From assembly GCA_021788365.1 (NCBI GenBank), contig JAJYKS010000003.1, positions 96,830 to 160,829 of the forward strand: a stretch of 64,000 nucleotides of DNA. Reading direction: 5' to 3'. How positions within the stretch are numbered: the first letter of the stretch is position 1; each line of letters starts with the position of its first letter. The DNA is from a bacterium. GTDB taxonomy: Bacteria > Patescibacteria > Microgenomatia > UBA1400 > UBA12108. A model generated the notes under the pieces. That model worked only from the letters and a program-made list of their open reading frames with translations. It was not told the DNA's origin and searched no databases. The position numbers were made by a program, and so were the translations under genes. Shown piece after piece: positions 8,110-15,400 of this stretch.

Positions 8110-8167
8110 GAGATAACAGGCTACAGTCCTGAGCTTGTCGAAGGATTCGACCCCTGTACTCTCCGCC
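8110..8167 (+). repeat. 58-bp tail: duplicated tRNA-Ser 3' end with REP inserted
   Basis: The unit reads GAGATAACAGG, then CTACAGTCCTGAGCTTGTC GAAGGA, then TTCGACCCCTGTACTCTCC and GCC. The last block equals the T-loop to acceptor end of tRNA-Ser, and the middle is the CCTTCGACAAGCTCAGG repeat placed where the T-stem meets the T-loop. Two tandem copies follow tRNA-Ser(CGA) at 10210-10325. Confidence 0.9.
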
Positions 8168-8185
8168 ATAAAAGGAGGTAGCGAT

Positions 8186-8788
8186 ATGCAGAAGACCACA
8201 CTTGAGGAGCATTCGGCCGGGGGAGTGGTTTTTCGCTATACGCGAAAAACAGGAGATAGGAGAGAGATTCTAGATTCTAGCGAAGTAGAATTTTTGTTGG
8301 GGAAACATAGCGGGTATCACAAATGGGTGTTACCCAAGGGGCTGGTGGAGCGGGGTGAGACGCACGAGGAGGCTGCAGCGCGGGAGGTAGCGGAGGAGGT
8401 GGGGGTGCGGGCTAGAATCGTGGATGTAGCGCCTCTCAAGACCATTACGTATTGGTACTACGCCGATTTTGGGGATCCTTCGACAAGCTCAGGACTAGTA
8501 GGAAAATCGGCAACGGGTGAGGCGAGCGCGCGGCGGGTGAAGACCTATCAGGAGTCGCCTGACTTCGCCAAGGCTACGTCGGGTAAAAGTGGTGGCAAGG
8601 TGCGGGCGCACAAAACGGTGACGTTTTACCTCATGGAAGCGGAAAGTGATTTGGGAAAAGAGGGATGGGAGATGGAGGAGCGAAAGTGGGTCTCGTATGA
8701 TGAGGGGATGCAGCTTCTGGCGTTTGATACGGAGCGAGAAGTGTTTGAGGTAGCGGGGGAAGCCCTTCGACTGCGTTCAGGGTTATAA
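8186..8788 (+). CDS. Nudix hydrolase with repeat-encoded inserts
   Basis: 200 aa from the ATG at 8186, which has AAAGGAGG at 8171-8178. The Nudix box GLVERGETHEEAAAREVAEE is complete (about residues 54-73), preceded by HKWVLPKG, so it should hydrolyse a nucleoside diphosphate derivative such as a diadenosine polyphosphate. Four stretches are repeat-derived: EILDSSE (GATTCTAGATTCTAG), DPSTSSGL (CCTTCGACAAGCTCAGG at 8477), PDFAKATSG (GACTTCGCCAAGGCTACGTC) and the C-terminal EALRLRSGL (CCCTTCGACTGCGTTCAGGG at 8763). All keep the frame. The upstream tRNA-Ser tail touches its leader. Confidence 0.88.
   Translation: MQKTTLEEHSAGGVVFRYTRKTGDRREILDSSEVEFLLGKHSGYHKWVLPKGLVERGETHEEAAAREVAEEVGVRARIVDVAPLKTITYWYYADFGDPSTSSGLVGKSATGEASARRVKTYQESPDFAKATSGKSGGKVRAHKTVTFYLMEAESDLGKEGWEMEERKWVSYDEGMQLLAFDTEREVFEVAGEALRLRSGL
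8477..8493 (+). repeat. CCTTCGACAAGCTCAGG repeat inside Nudix gene
   Basis: A 17-bp copy in frame. The same core occurs in the tRNA-Ser tails at 8110-8167 and 10210-10325, and a degenerate copy lies at 3302-3316. Confidence 0.85.
8763..8782 (+). repeat. CCCTTCGACTGCGTTCAGGG palindromic repeat at Nudix gene end
   Basis: An imperfect palindrome that supplies the last codons of the Nudix gene. It is a variant of the CCTTCGACAAGCTCAGG family. Confidence 0.75.
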
Positions 8789-8812
8789 ATTCTGTGCCTC
8801 TGGTCAGAATTG

Positions 8813-8845
8813 TCAGCCATAGGCTGATCGGTCTTTGACCGAAAC
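8813..8845 (-). repeat. 33-bp two-hairpin repeat, copy A
   Basis: GTTTCGGTCAAAGACCG followed by ATCAGCCTATGGCTGA. Two small hairpins, ending 2 nt from the 3' end of tRNA-Arg(CCG). Related copies are at 45364-45396 and 45581-45613. Confidence 0.85.
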
Positions 8846-8847
8846 TG

Positions 8848-8919
8848 TGCTCCTGCCGAGACTTGAACTCGGATTTCATCCTCCGGAGGGACGCGTCCTA
8901 TCCATTAGACTACAGAAGC
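8848..8919 (-). tRNA. tRNA-Arg (anticodon CCG)
   Basis: Acceptor GCTTCTG/CAGGAGC with one G-U pair, anticodon arm CGTCC-CTCCGGA-GGATG, T-arm CCGAG-TTCAAGT-CTCGG, discriminator A. It lies 13 nt from the second tRNA-Arg on the same strand. Confidence 0.92.
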
Positions 8920-8932
8920 AACCGTTGTGATG

Positions 8933-9004
8933 TGCGCCTGACTGGAATCGAACCAGTATTGGCAGTTCCGCAAACTGCTGTCCTATCCGTTGAACGACAA
9001 GCGC
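8933..9004 (-). tRNA. tRNA-Arg (anticodon GCG)
   Basis: Acceptor GCGCTTG/CAGGCGC, anticodon arm GCAGT-TTGCGGA-ACTGC, T-arm ACTGG-TTCGATT-CCAGT, discriminator A. A GCG anticodon reads CGC and CGU without the inosine used by the usual ACG tRNA. Confidence 0.9.
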
Positions 9005-9036
9005 ATTCGTGCGCCTATTATACCTCAAGATTTGAG

Positions 9037-9576
9037 TTAACTGTTTTCGAGAGGAACTTTGTCAGAAAGCCACTTGCTGGCACGATCTACCCAGCTGTCT
9101 GCGGGCTTCTCGAGCGGAATTTTGTCGCCGATGGCTTTTATAATTTCTTCACGCTTTTTGGGGTCTACGATCATGAGGACAACCCCCGGGAGTGGCTTCT
9201 TTGTTTTGCAGATCACCATTTCGGTATCCCATTGTTTTTTGAGCCAAAAATTGGTGAACTCGTCCCATTCGTATAGCTTGTCGTCGGTGCGAATACCCTT
9301 GGTGGTCACCTGATGTTTGGTGTCCTCAGGTTTATTTGCGGCCAGTACGTAGGAGAGAAAGGCGAAGGCGATGATGACCCCTATTAAAAGGAATTCTTTG
9401 AGGAGCAGAAGAATCACGCCAAGCAGGAATGCAATGCTCGCGATCGTTGTGTAGAACTCGCGGGTGCGGGCTTTGTATGGACGGGAAGGAGCTGTCCACT
9501 CGAGTATAACTTTTTCGACCTTTACACTCTCGGGTATTTTTTCACCGTCGGTGTAGATGGGAGTAGGTGAGACCAT
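9037..9576 (-). CDS. Membrane protein with two helices and cytosolic C-terminal domain
   Basis: 179 aa, not assigned to a family. Residues 1-40 are polar, a hydrophobic hairpin covers about 43-82 (IASIAFLLGVILLLL and GVIIAFAFLSYVLA), and the remaining 95 residues look like a small beta-rich, PH-like domain (WDEFTNFWLKKQW...KKPLPGVVLMIVDPKKREE). The gene is upstream of no other minus-strand gene except the tRNA-Arg pair and follows uridine kinase by 17 nt, so they may share a transcript. Confidence 0.7.
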   Translation of the reverse strand: MVSPTPIYTDGEKIPESVKVEKVILEWTAPSRPYKARTREFYTTIASIAFLLGVILLLLKEFLLIGVIIAFAFLSYVLAANKPEDTKHQVTTKGIRTDDKLYEWDEFTNFWLKKQWDTEMVICKTKKPLPGVVLMIVDPKKREEIIKAIGDKIPLEKPADSWVDRASKWLSDKVPLENS

Positions 9577-9593
9577 AGTAGCAGTATAGCAGA

Positions 9594-10205
9594 CTAGGAA
9601 TGTATATGTTCCTTGACCGTCGAGATTAGCATGTGGAGTGACGGATCGTTGTATCCTTCAGGGATGATTATGTCTGCGACTCGTTTACTGGGCTCTACAA
9701 ATTCGAGGTGCATCGGACGGACGGTGTCCTGATATTGTTTGAGGACGGATTCGATGGTGCGGCCGCGTTCGGCGGTATCGCGCCGTAGACGTCGAATAAA
9801 GCGAACGTCGGCTTCGGTGTCGACAAAGATTTTCATATCGAAAAGTGGCAATAGCTCGGGGTAGGCGAGGGTGAGAATACCTTCCACCACTATGACCGGA
9901 GTTGGCTCTAAGCGGACGGTTTTCTCTTCCCTTGTATGGGTGGCAAAATTATAGATGGGGCGGTCAATGGCCACTCCTTTACGAAGTACGGTGAGATGTT
10001 TTATAAGGAGTTCTACTTCGAGCGCCCGGGGATGGTCAAAGTTGTTTTTTGTGCGCTCCTCGATGGATAGGTTGGAGAGGTCGTGGTAGTAGTTGTCGAA
10101 GGCAATGAGCGTCACCTCGTGAGCGCCAAACTTGCCGACCAGATTCTCGGCTATGGTGGTTTTTCCGGAGCCGGTTCCACCGGCTATACCTATTGTGTAC
10201 GTCAT
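9594..10205 (-). CDS. udk: Uridine kinase
   Basis: 203 aa. It phosphorylates uridine/cytidine for pyrimidine salvage. Walker A GGTGSGKTTIA at residues 9-19, FDNYYHD and PRALEVELL follow, then RPIYNFATHTR (nucleoside-binding loop), VVVEGILTL and FIRRLRRDTAERGR (lid). This is the usual uridine kinase order and length. Upstream lies the tRNA-Ser(CGA) tail, whose last repeat ends 5 nt from the start codon. Confidence 0.93.
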   Translation of the reverse strand: MTYTIGIAGGTGSGKTTIAENLVGKFGAHEVTLIAFDNYYHDLSNLSIEERTKNNFDHPRALEVELLIKHLTVLRKGVAIDRPIYNFATHTREEKTVRLEPTPVIVVEGILTLAYPELLPLFDMKIFVDTEADVRFIRRLRRDTAERGRTIESVLKQYQDTVRPMHLEFVEPSKRVADIIIPEGYNDPSLHMLISTVKEHIHS

Positions 10206-10209
10206 ATGT

Positions 10210-10325
10210 AGCGGAGAGTACAGGGGTCGAATCCTTCGACAAGCTCAGGACTGTAGCCTGTTATCTCGGCGGAGAGTACAGGGGTTGAATCCTTCGACAA
10301 GCTCAGGACTGTAGCCTGTTATCTC
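10210..10325 (-). repeat. Two tandem 58-bp tRNA-Ser 3'-end/REP units
   Basis: Units at 10210-10267 and 10268-10325, nearly identical to each other and to 8110-8167 (a TTCGACC/TTCAACC change in one copy). They abut tRNA-Ser(CGA), so the transcript would carry three successive T-loop/acceptor ends. Confidence 0.93.
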
Positions 10326-10327
10326 GG

Positions 10328-10409
10328 CGGAGAGTACAGGGGTCGAACCTGTTAGTCCTTACGGACACGAGTTTTCGAAACTCGCGCATTACCGTCCTGC
10401 CCACTCTCC
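10328..10409 (-). tRNA. tRNA-Ser (anticodon CGA)
   Basis: Same body as tRNA-Ser(UGA) at 8026, with anticodon arm CGAGT-TTCGAAA-ACTCG. The variable arm, T-arm and acceptor are identical to that gene, so the two are recent duplicates that differ at the anticodon loop. Confidence 0.95.
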
Positions 10410-10471
10410 TACGCTAAAGCTACGGAGAGCAAGCTCTCCTGACTTTATTGGATAATTTTAGCAGACGAAGG

Positions 10472-10942
10472 CTAATACCCGGTGGGAGGCTTGGTTTTCT
10501 TGCCAAGCTGGGGGAAGGGGTGGGATTGAAGGAAGGCATGTATCACGTCTACTGCTTTGAGCAATTCATTTAGGTTACCGTCGCGCGAAACCACGAGATC
10601 CTGGCAGTACTTTTCGGTTTTCGTCCAGTCGTTCTTAAACGTTTGATTTATATCTTTCCATTCAATATCGGCGAGGAGAGCCGCCGCCGTCTCGGAAAAA
10701 GGGACGACGCCGATTTTCATGAGGTAGGCGATAGCAGGATAGCCGAGGTAGTCCTGCCAGTAGCTCCCATTGTCGTTTGTCATGATAGCCCCCGTTTTGG
10801 GGTCGTATGACACTGTGTAGTATTTATTGCGGGAGGAGCTGTAAACTTTTGCCGTGTTTTCTAAGACCTCGATACGTCCATCGGCAAGCGCCCCCAACGC
10901 TTCGTAGATTTTAATTCTCGGTGGAAGTTTCCAGGAAGCCAT
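10472..10942 (-). CDS. Hypothetical protein
   Basis: 156 aa from the ATG at 10942 (MASWKLPPRIKIYEALGALADGR). A longer reading frame would run back through the divergent tRNA-Ser(GGA) and is rejected. The N-terminal KIYEALGALADGRIE and SSRNKYYTVSYDP segments recall small CPR proteins of unknown function. No membrane segment or catalytic motif is seen. Confidence 0.65.
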   Translation of the reverse strand: MASWKLPPRIKIYEALGALADGRIEVLENTAKVYSSSRNKYYTVSYDPKTGAIMTNDNGSYWQDYLGYPAIAYLMKIGVVPFSETAAALLADIEWKDINQTFKNDWTKTEKYCQDLVVSRDGNLNELLKAVDVIHAFLQSHPFPQLGKKTKPPTGY

Positions 10943-10949
10943 ATACCTG

Positions 10950-10955
10950 TATAAT
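10950..10955 (+). promoter_or_regulatory. TATAAT -10 box of tRNA-Ser(GGA)
   Basis: A perfect TATAAT ends 10 nt before the tRNA 5' end, so transcription would start 2-4 nt before the mature tRNA. Confidence 0.7.
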
Positions 10956-10965
10956 ACATATATCT

Positions 10966-11048
10966 GGAGGAGTCGCCTAGCGGCTATGGCACAGCATTGG
11001 AAATGCTGCGTGCGCAAGCACTCGCGGGTTCGAGTCCCGCCTCCTCCG
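10966..11048 (+). tRNA. tRNA-Ser (anticodon GGA)
   Basis: Acceptor GGAGGAG/CTCCTCC, anticodon arm CAGCA-TTGGAAA-TGCTG, long variable arm CGTGCGCAAGCACTC, T-arm GCGGG-TTCGAGT-CCCGC, discriminator G. Unlike the other two tRNA-Ser genes it has no repeated tail. Confidence 0.95.
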
Positions 11049-11100
11049 CCTTTGTTCTTACTTCGGCGGACAGGTCCGCAGGAAGGGTATAATTAGCGGT

Positions 11101-11724
11101 ATGCAACTTTTATTCGACGCGACCGATTTTGAGGCGCCATACACAAATCTTGTGTTCCCTGGCAAGGCAGAAGATGAAAAGCTCCTGTATGTGACCCGCG
11201 AAGCACCGCTTGTGCTGTCTGTACGCCTTACAACGTTTTTCTTGATTGTTGCTCTGGGAATGGTGGCAGGTTCTATTATGCTTTCATATACGGGGAAGCT
11301 CATCGGATTTGATACGACTATGATCGTGCTCCTCCTCCTGCTCCTTGGTGCCGTTGTTATTTTTGGCGGATTGTGGTGGATATGGCAGGTGTACCGTAAG
11401 ACCGTGTTTATTATTACCACCCGTCGCCTTACCAAATTTATCCATACGACTCCATGGACACGGTATCAGATGTCACTCGGCCTTGATAAAGTGGTCGACT
11501 CTGCTGCCTATAGCAAGGGCTATGTGCAGGCAATGTTCGGCCTCGGTACGTTTGTCGCGCGTTCCTCGGCCGGAAATATCAAGAACTTTAAGATTGAGAA
11601 CATCCACTATGCCGAAGATCTCCACAACTGGATGAACAAACTCATGTTTACCTTTAACAAAGAAATAGAGAAGTTGGACCAAATGAAGCCATTTGTGGCA
11701 AAGCCAATGGGGAAACGGGATTAG
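11101..11724 (+). CDS. Membrane protein with bacterial PH-like domain
   Basis: 207 aa. Two hydrophobic helices (about 43-64 and 72-97) are followed by VFIITTRRLTKFIHTTPWTRYQMSLGLDKVVD, a pattern typical of bPH2-type domains where a strand after the second helix starts the PH fold. The function is unknown. TATAAT at 11088-11093 ends 7 nt before the ATG, indicating a leaderless mRNA. Confidence 0.75.
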   Translation: MQLLFDATDFEAPYTNLVFPGKAEDEKLLYVTREAPLVLSVRLTTFFLIVALGMVAGSIMLSYTGKLIGFDTTMIVLLLLLLGAVVIFGGLWWIWQVYRKTVFIITTRRLTKFIHTTPWTRYQMSLGLDKVVDSAAYSKGYVQAMFGLGTFVARSSAGNIKNFKIENIHYAEDLHNWMNKLMFTFNKEIEKLDQMKPFVAKPMGKRD

Positions 11725-11771
11725 GTCGTAGCATAAATCGTAGGCTGTAGAATTGGGAGCAGAGGAGAGAC

Positions 11772-13544
11772 ATGGCAACGGATCAGGTAGAACTCGTCAA
11801 AAGTAAAACAGATATCGTACAAGTCATTGGTGAGCGGGTGACTCTTAAGCGAGCGGGGCGGCATTTCAAGGGACTCTGCCCCTTCCATTCGGAGAAGTCG
11901 CCGTCGTTTATAGTTTCTCCCGAGCGGCAGAGCTTCAAGTGTTTTGGCTGCCAAGAGGGGGGTGATGCGATCGCTTTCTTACAAAAATACGACGGCATGA
12001 GTTTTTTTGAGGCGCTTGAGTCTTTGGCAAAACGGGCAGGGGTAACGCTCGAGGACTACCGTCCTTCTGCAGCCGATTCTGAGCGGAAGCGACTCCTTTC
12101 CCTTCTATCACTTGCAGCAGAGTATTACCATTATCTGCTCACCAAACATGAGAGCGGGAGAGTGGCGCGTGAGTACCTCAAAAAGCGTGGGATAACGAAT
12201 GAAGCGATTTCCCAGTTTTATCTCGGATTTGCTCCAGCACAGTGGCGGAGTGTGTCTGACTTTCTTATCAAGAAAAAGCAGTACACTCCCCAGGAGCTTG
12301 AAAAAACCGGTATGGTCATACGGCAAGAGCGGTCCACTGGGTACTACGACCGGTTCCGTGGGCGGGTTATGTTCCCTCTAAAAGACCACAAAGGGGTGGT
12401 GGTGGGGTTCTCCGGCCGTACGCTCTCTTCGGACACAACGGAAGCCAAGTATATCAATTCACCCGAGACTAGCCTCTATAGCAAGGGGCGAATGCTTTAT
12501 GGCCTGTGGGAAAACCGCGAGGCAATACGCAAGGCTGACCAACTCGTACTTGTTGAAGGCGAGCTCGATGTTATCCCATCGTGGCAGGCTGGGGTAAAAC
12601 AGGTGGCGGCTATAAAGGGGAGTGCGTTTACCTCCGAGCAGGCGCAGCTCGTGTCTCGCTATACCAAGAACGTCGCGATATCACTTGACGCAGATGCTGC
12701 GGGACAGGAAGCTATAAAAAGAGCGGTGATAGTTGCAGAACCACTTGACATGAGTATAAGAGTTGTACAAGTGACGGGAGGGAAGGACCCCGGCGAGGTG
12801 GCCAGTGCGAATCCTCGTGCGTGGCGGGAGCAGGTTGCCCGGGCAGCTCTTTACTGGGACTTTCTTTTGGATAGCGCAATTGCTCGTCATGATCCGGACA
12901 GTGGCGAGGGGACGAGTGCCATCTCGCGTGAGGTAGTGCCAGCTATAGCGGGAATTAGCAATCTGGTCATGCGTGCACATTATGTTGGTGAGCTAGCCGC
13001 GCGTCTTCATGTTCCGGAGACAAGTATTTATGACGAAATTACGCGTCTAGCCAAACGACGAGAGCTGTCGACGCTCAAAGAAACGGTAGCAAAGATAGAA
13101 CGGGGGGCGACAAATCGACGGGAAGAGCTATCTTTATATGTTCTTTCTCTGGCGCTGCAATACTACGACGCCCTCCATGAATTTTTTGGAGTGGTACAGA
13201 AGACTTGGTTTTCCCATCCTGCCGCCGCCAAGCTCTTTGCCGCTTTGACCGACTGGGATACGAAGCAGCCATTTACCATACAGGCTTTTGCCACAAAACT
13301 ACCTCCAGAGCTCGCACCAACGCTCGACGAATGCTACCTCCGAGACCTCTCTATTCAGGCAGATGAGGCAGTAAAAGAATGGCAACACAGCAGTGTGGAG
13401 CTTGAGATTTTGGCCATTCGTGATCGACAAAAGGCGCTTGCCTCCGAGATTGCAAAAGCAGAGAGCGGTACGAGTGGGGAGACTCTCCTGCCACTTCAAG
13501 AAGAGTTCTCCCGCCTGTCTCGCCGCTTGTCCGAGATTACGTAA
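11772..13544 (+). CDS. dnaG: DNA primase
   Basis: 590 aa, normal for DnaG. It makes RNA primers at the replication fork. The CHC2 zinc finger is at the N-terminus (CPFHSEKSPSF...FKCFGCQEGGD), the catalytic core and Toprim domain follow (LVEGELDVI near residue 260, SLDADAAGQEA), and the C-terminal 200 residues should hold the helicase-binding part. RBS AGGAGAG precedes the ATG. It lies directly upstream of rpoD, a common bacterial order. Confidence 0.96.
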   Translation: MATDQVELVKSKTDIVQVIGERVTLKRAGRHFKGLCPFHSEKSPSFIVSPERQSFKCFGCQEGGDAIAFLQKYDGMSFFEALESLAKRAGVTLEDYRPSAADSERKRLLSLLSLAAEYYHYLLTKHESGRVAREYLKKRGITNEAISQFYLGFAPAQWRSVSDFLIKKKQYTPQELEKTGMVIRQERSTGYYDRFRGRVMFPLKDHKGVVVGFSGRTLSSDTTEAKYINSPETSLYSKGRMLYGLWENREAIRKADQLVLVEGELDVIPSWQAGVKQVAAIKGSAFTSEQAQLVSRYTKNVAISLDADAAGQEAIKRAVIVAEPLDMSIRVVQVTGGKDPGEVASANPRAWREQVARAALYWDFLLDSAIARHDPDSGEGTSAISREVVPAIAGISNLVMRAHYVGELAARLHVPETSIYDEITRLAKRRELSTLKETVAKIERGATNRREELSLYVLSLALQYYDALHEFFGVVQKTWFSHPAAAKLFAALTDWDTKQPFTIQAFATKLPPELAPTLDECYLRDLSIQADEAVKEWQHSSVELEILAIRDRQKALASEIAKAESGTSGETLLPLQEEFSRLSRRLSEIT

Positions 13545-13597
13545 TCTCAAGTATCTGGTATACTACGAGACCAGCGTGCGGTATCATGGAGGAGTAC

Positions 13598-14905
13598 ATG
13601 GCAACAAAAAATTCTAAGGCTAGATCACAGAAAAAATCACCGACACGTGTGGCGAAGAAGGTCGCGCCTTTGCGGGCAAAAAAAGCGATTCCTAAAAGCG
13701 TGGCAAAGAAGCCTGCTAAGAAAGCAGCAAAGACTTCAAAGATTTTGTCCTCTAAAACACCCAAAATACTTCCTGCGGTGCGGCACGCTGCCACCCCAGA
13801 AATCCCTGGTCAGGCAATGTCGGACGCACGCCGAAAAAAAGTGCGGGAACTCGTTCTTCATGGTATGAGTCAGGGATATGTTACCCAAGATGATATCTTT
13901 ATCCTGTTCCCCGATGCTGAAGATCACATACCCGAACTTGACGATCTTTACGACGAACTTTTGCAAAAGGACATTGACGTATTCGAGAGTACCGCCGAGA
14001 CGCCAGAGGAAGTGGAGGCACGGGCGACCAGTGACCTCGAGAAAGAGCTCGAAGTGTTGTCTACCCTCGATTCGCGCTCTATTTCTGACCCTGTCCGTAT
14101 GTATCTTCGCGAGATTGGACGTATCCCGCTCCTGACGCGCGACCAAGAGATCGAGCTTGCGCAAAAGACGGAAGCAGGAGACCAGCGGGCGAAAGACAAA
14201 CTTACTTCGTCTAATCTGCGACTTGTCGTCTCTATTGCGAAGAAATACATTGGTCGTGGCATGAGCTTCCTGGATCTTATACAGGAGGGGAATAAGGGAC
14301 TCATACGGGCAGTTGAGAAATACCAGTGGAAGAAGGGATTCAAGTTCTCGACGTACGCGACGTGGTGGATACGCCAGGCTATTACCCGTGCCATTGCCGA
14401 CCAGGCACGTACCATCCGCATACCCGTGCACATGGTGGAGACTATAAACAAGCTGATCCGGGTATCACGCAAGCTCATGCAGACTCTCGGTCGGGAGCCG
14501 ACACCCGAAGAGATAGCAGAGAAGATGGAGATCTCTACAGACAAAGTACGAGAGATATTGAAGATTTCGCAAAAGACTACTAGTTTGGAGACCCCCATTG
14601 GTGACGACGAGGATAGCTATCTCGGCGACTTTATCGAAGACACAAAACAGGCCTCGCCGTATGAGCTTACCTCGCAGCGGCTACTTCGCGAGAATATTGA
14701 AGAAGTTCTATCCGGCCTCTCCGATCGCGAATCAAAAGTGCTCGAGATGCGGTTTGGACTGCGGGGAGCTAAGCCGATGACCCTCGAAGAAGTGGGGCGG
14801 GAGTTTGGCGTCACCCGCGAGCGTATCCGACAGATTGAAGCCAAGGCTCTACGCAAACTCAAGCATCCCAGCAAGCGACGCATGCTGCAGGACTACCTCG
14901 ACTAA
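13598..14905 (+). CDS. rpoD: RNA polymerase primary sigma factor
   Basis: 435 aa. Residues 1-60 are Lys/Ala-rich and low-complexity. Region 1.1-like sequence follows, then region 1.2/2 (DPVRMYLREIGRIPLLTRDQE, ANLRLVVSIAKKY-type core, GLIRAVEKYQ, FSTYATWWIRQAI), region 3 and region 4 with the HTH GVTRERIRQIEAKALRKL. The ATG at 13598 follows GGAGGAGTAC; an ATG at 13586 is also in frame but lies in this RBS. A TATACT box at 13559-13564 suggests its own promoter besides readthrough from dnaG. Confidence 0.97.
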   Translation: MATKNSKARSQKKSPTRVAKKVAPLRAKKAIPKSVAKKPAKKAAKTSKILSSKTPKILPAVRHAATPEIPGQAMSDARRKKVRELVLHGMSQGYVTQDDIFILFPDAEDHIPELDDLYDELLQKDIDVFESTAETPEEVEARATSDLEKELEVLSTLDSRSISDPVRMYLREIGRIPLLTRDQEIELAQKTEAGDQRAKDKLTSSNLRLVVSIAKKYIGRGMSFLDLIQEGNKGLIRAVEKYQWKKGFKFSTYATWWIRQAITRAIADQARTIRIPVHMVETINKLIRVSRKLMQTLGREPTPEEIAEKMEISTDKVREILKISQKTTSLETPIGDDEDSYLGDFIEDTKQASPYELTSQRLLRENIEEVLSGLSDRESKVLEMRFGLRGAKPMTLEEVGREFGVTRERIRQIEAKALRKLKHPSKRRMLQDYLD

Positions 14906-14912
14906 GTCGAGA

Positions 14913-14946
14913 GATTCACGATTTAAGATTCAAGATTCACGAATCA
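14913..14946. repeat. GATTCACGATTTAAGATTCAAG tandem repeat
   Basis: Four GATT(C/T)-A units between rpoD and the convergent DUF5652 gene. The family also occurs inside coding sequences at 2825, 52550 and 54583. Confidence 0.75.
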
Positions 14947-15234
14947 TTTTCGGCGGGAGCGGCTGCTGCTCTTTTTTGGTGGTTCGGCGATGAGTGACAG
15001 CTTCTCTTTGGCAAATACGAAGAGGTACAGGATCTCGAGTATGCCGAGTGTGTTTATGACCAGAAGGGCGACGAACCAATAGCGCTGATCATTTCTCGCG
15101 CTTTTCCACAGTGCTAGACCTTTCCACACAAACGTCCAGAGCAGGATGAGGATGAGCCAGCCGCCACCCATGAAAGGTGAGCCGAGACCCCAGCCGCTGT
15201 GCATCATGTCCCAATTGTTCCAGTAGTTCATCAT
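14944..15234 (-). CDS. DUF5652 family membrane protein
   Basis: 96 aa. Two membrane helices separated by KGLALWKSARNDQRYWFVALLVINTLGILEILYLF, the recognisable DUF5652 core found mostly in CPR bacteria. The N-terminus is Met/Trp/Gly-rich and the tail is basic (SSSRSRRK). The function is unknown. It converges on rpoD. Confidence 0.8.
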   Translation of the reverse strand: MMNYWNNWDMMHSGWGLGSPFMGGGWLILILLWTFVWKGLALWKSARNDQRYWFVALLVINTLGILEILYLFVFAKEKLSLIAEPPKKSSSRSRRK

Positions 15235-15324
15235 AGCGTCTCCTTTTGCCTCGAGGGCAGTTCGTTTAGCGTGTTATAATTTCCAGTGTAGCACAACCGT
15301 GCTGGTTGACAATTGAATAACCGA

Positions 15325-15400
15325 TCCCCTGTAGCTCAGTCGGTAGAGCGCCTCGCTGTTAACGAGGATGTCGCAGGTTCGAGCCCTGCCGGGGGAGCCA
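15325..15400 (+). tRNA. tRNA-Asn (anticodon GUU), CCA encoded
   Basis: Acceptor TCCCCTG/CGGGGGA, D-arm GCTCAGTCGGTAGAGC, anticodon arm CCTCG-CTGTTAA-CGAGG, T-arm GCAGG-TTCGAGC-CCTGC, then GCCA. It is the only tRNA here with an encoded CCA. The serine recombinase gene ends inside it on the other strand, which suggests that this is the element's attachment site. Confidence 0.95.

Noticed and set aside
10943..11017. Longer start of the 10472 gene at 11017
   Set aside because: It would read through tRNA-Ser(GGA) and its promoter on the other strand. The ATG at 10942 is clean.
14913..14946. CRISPR array
   Set aside because: Units are 7-15 bp, contiguous and without spacers, and there are no cas genes anywhere in the window.
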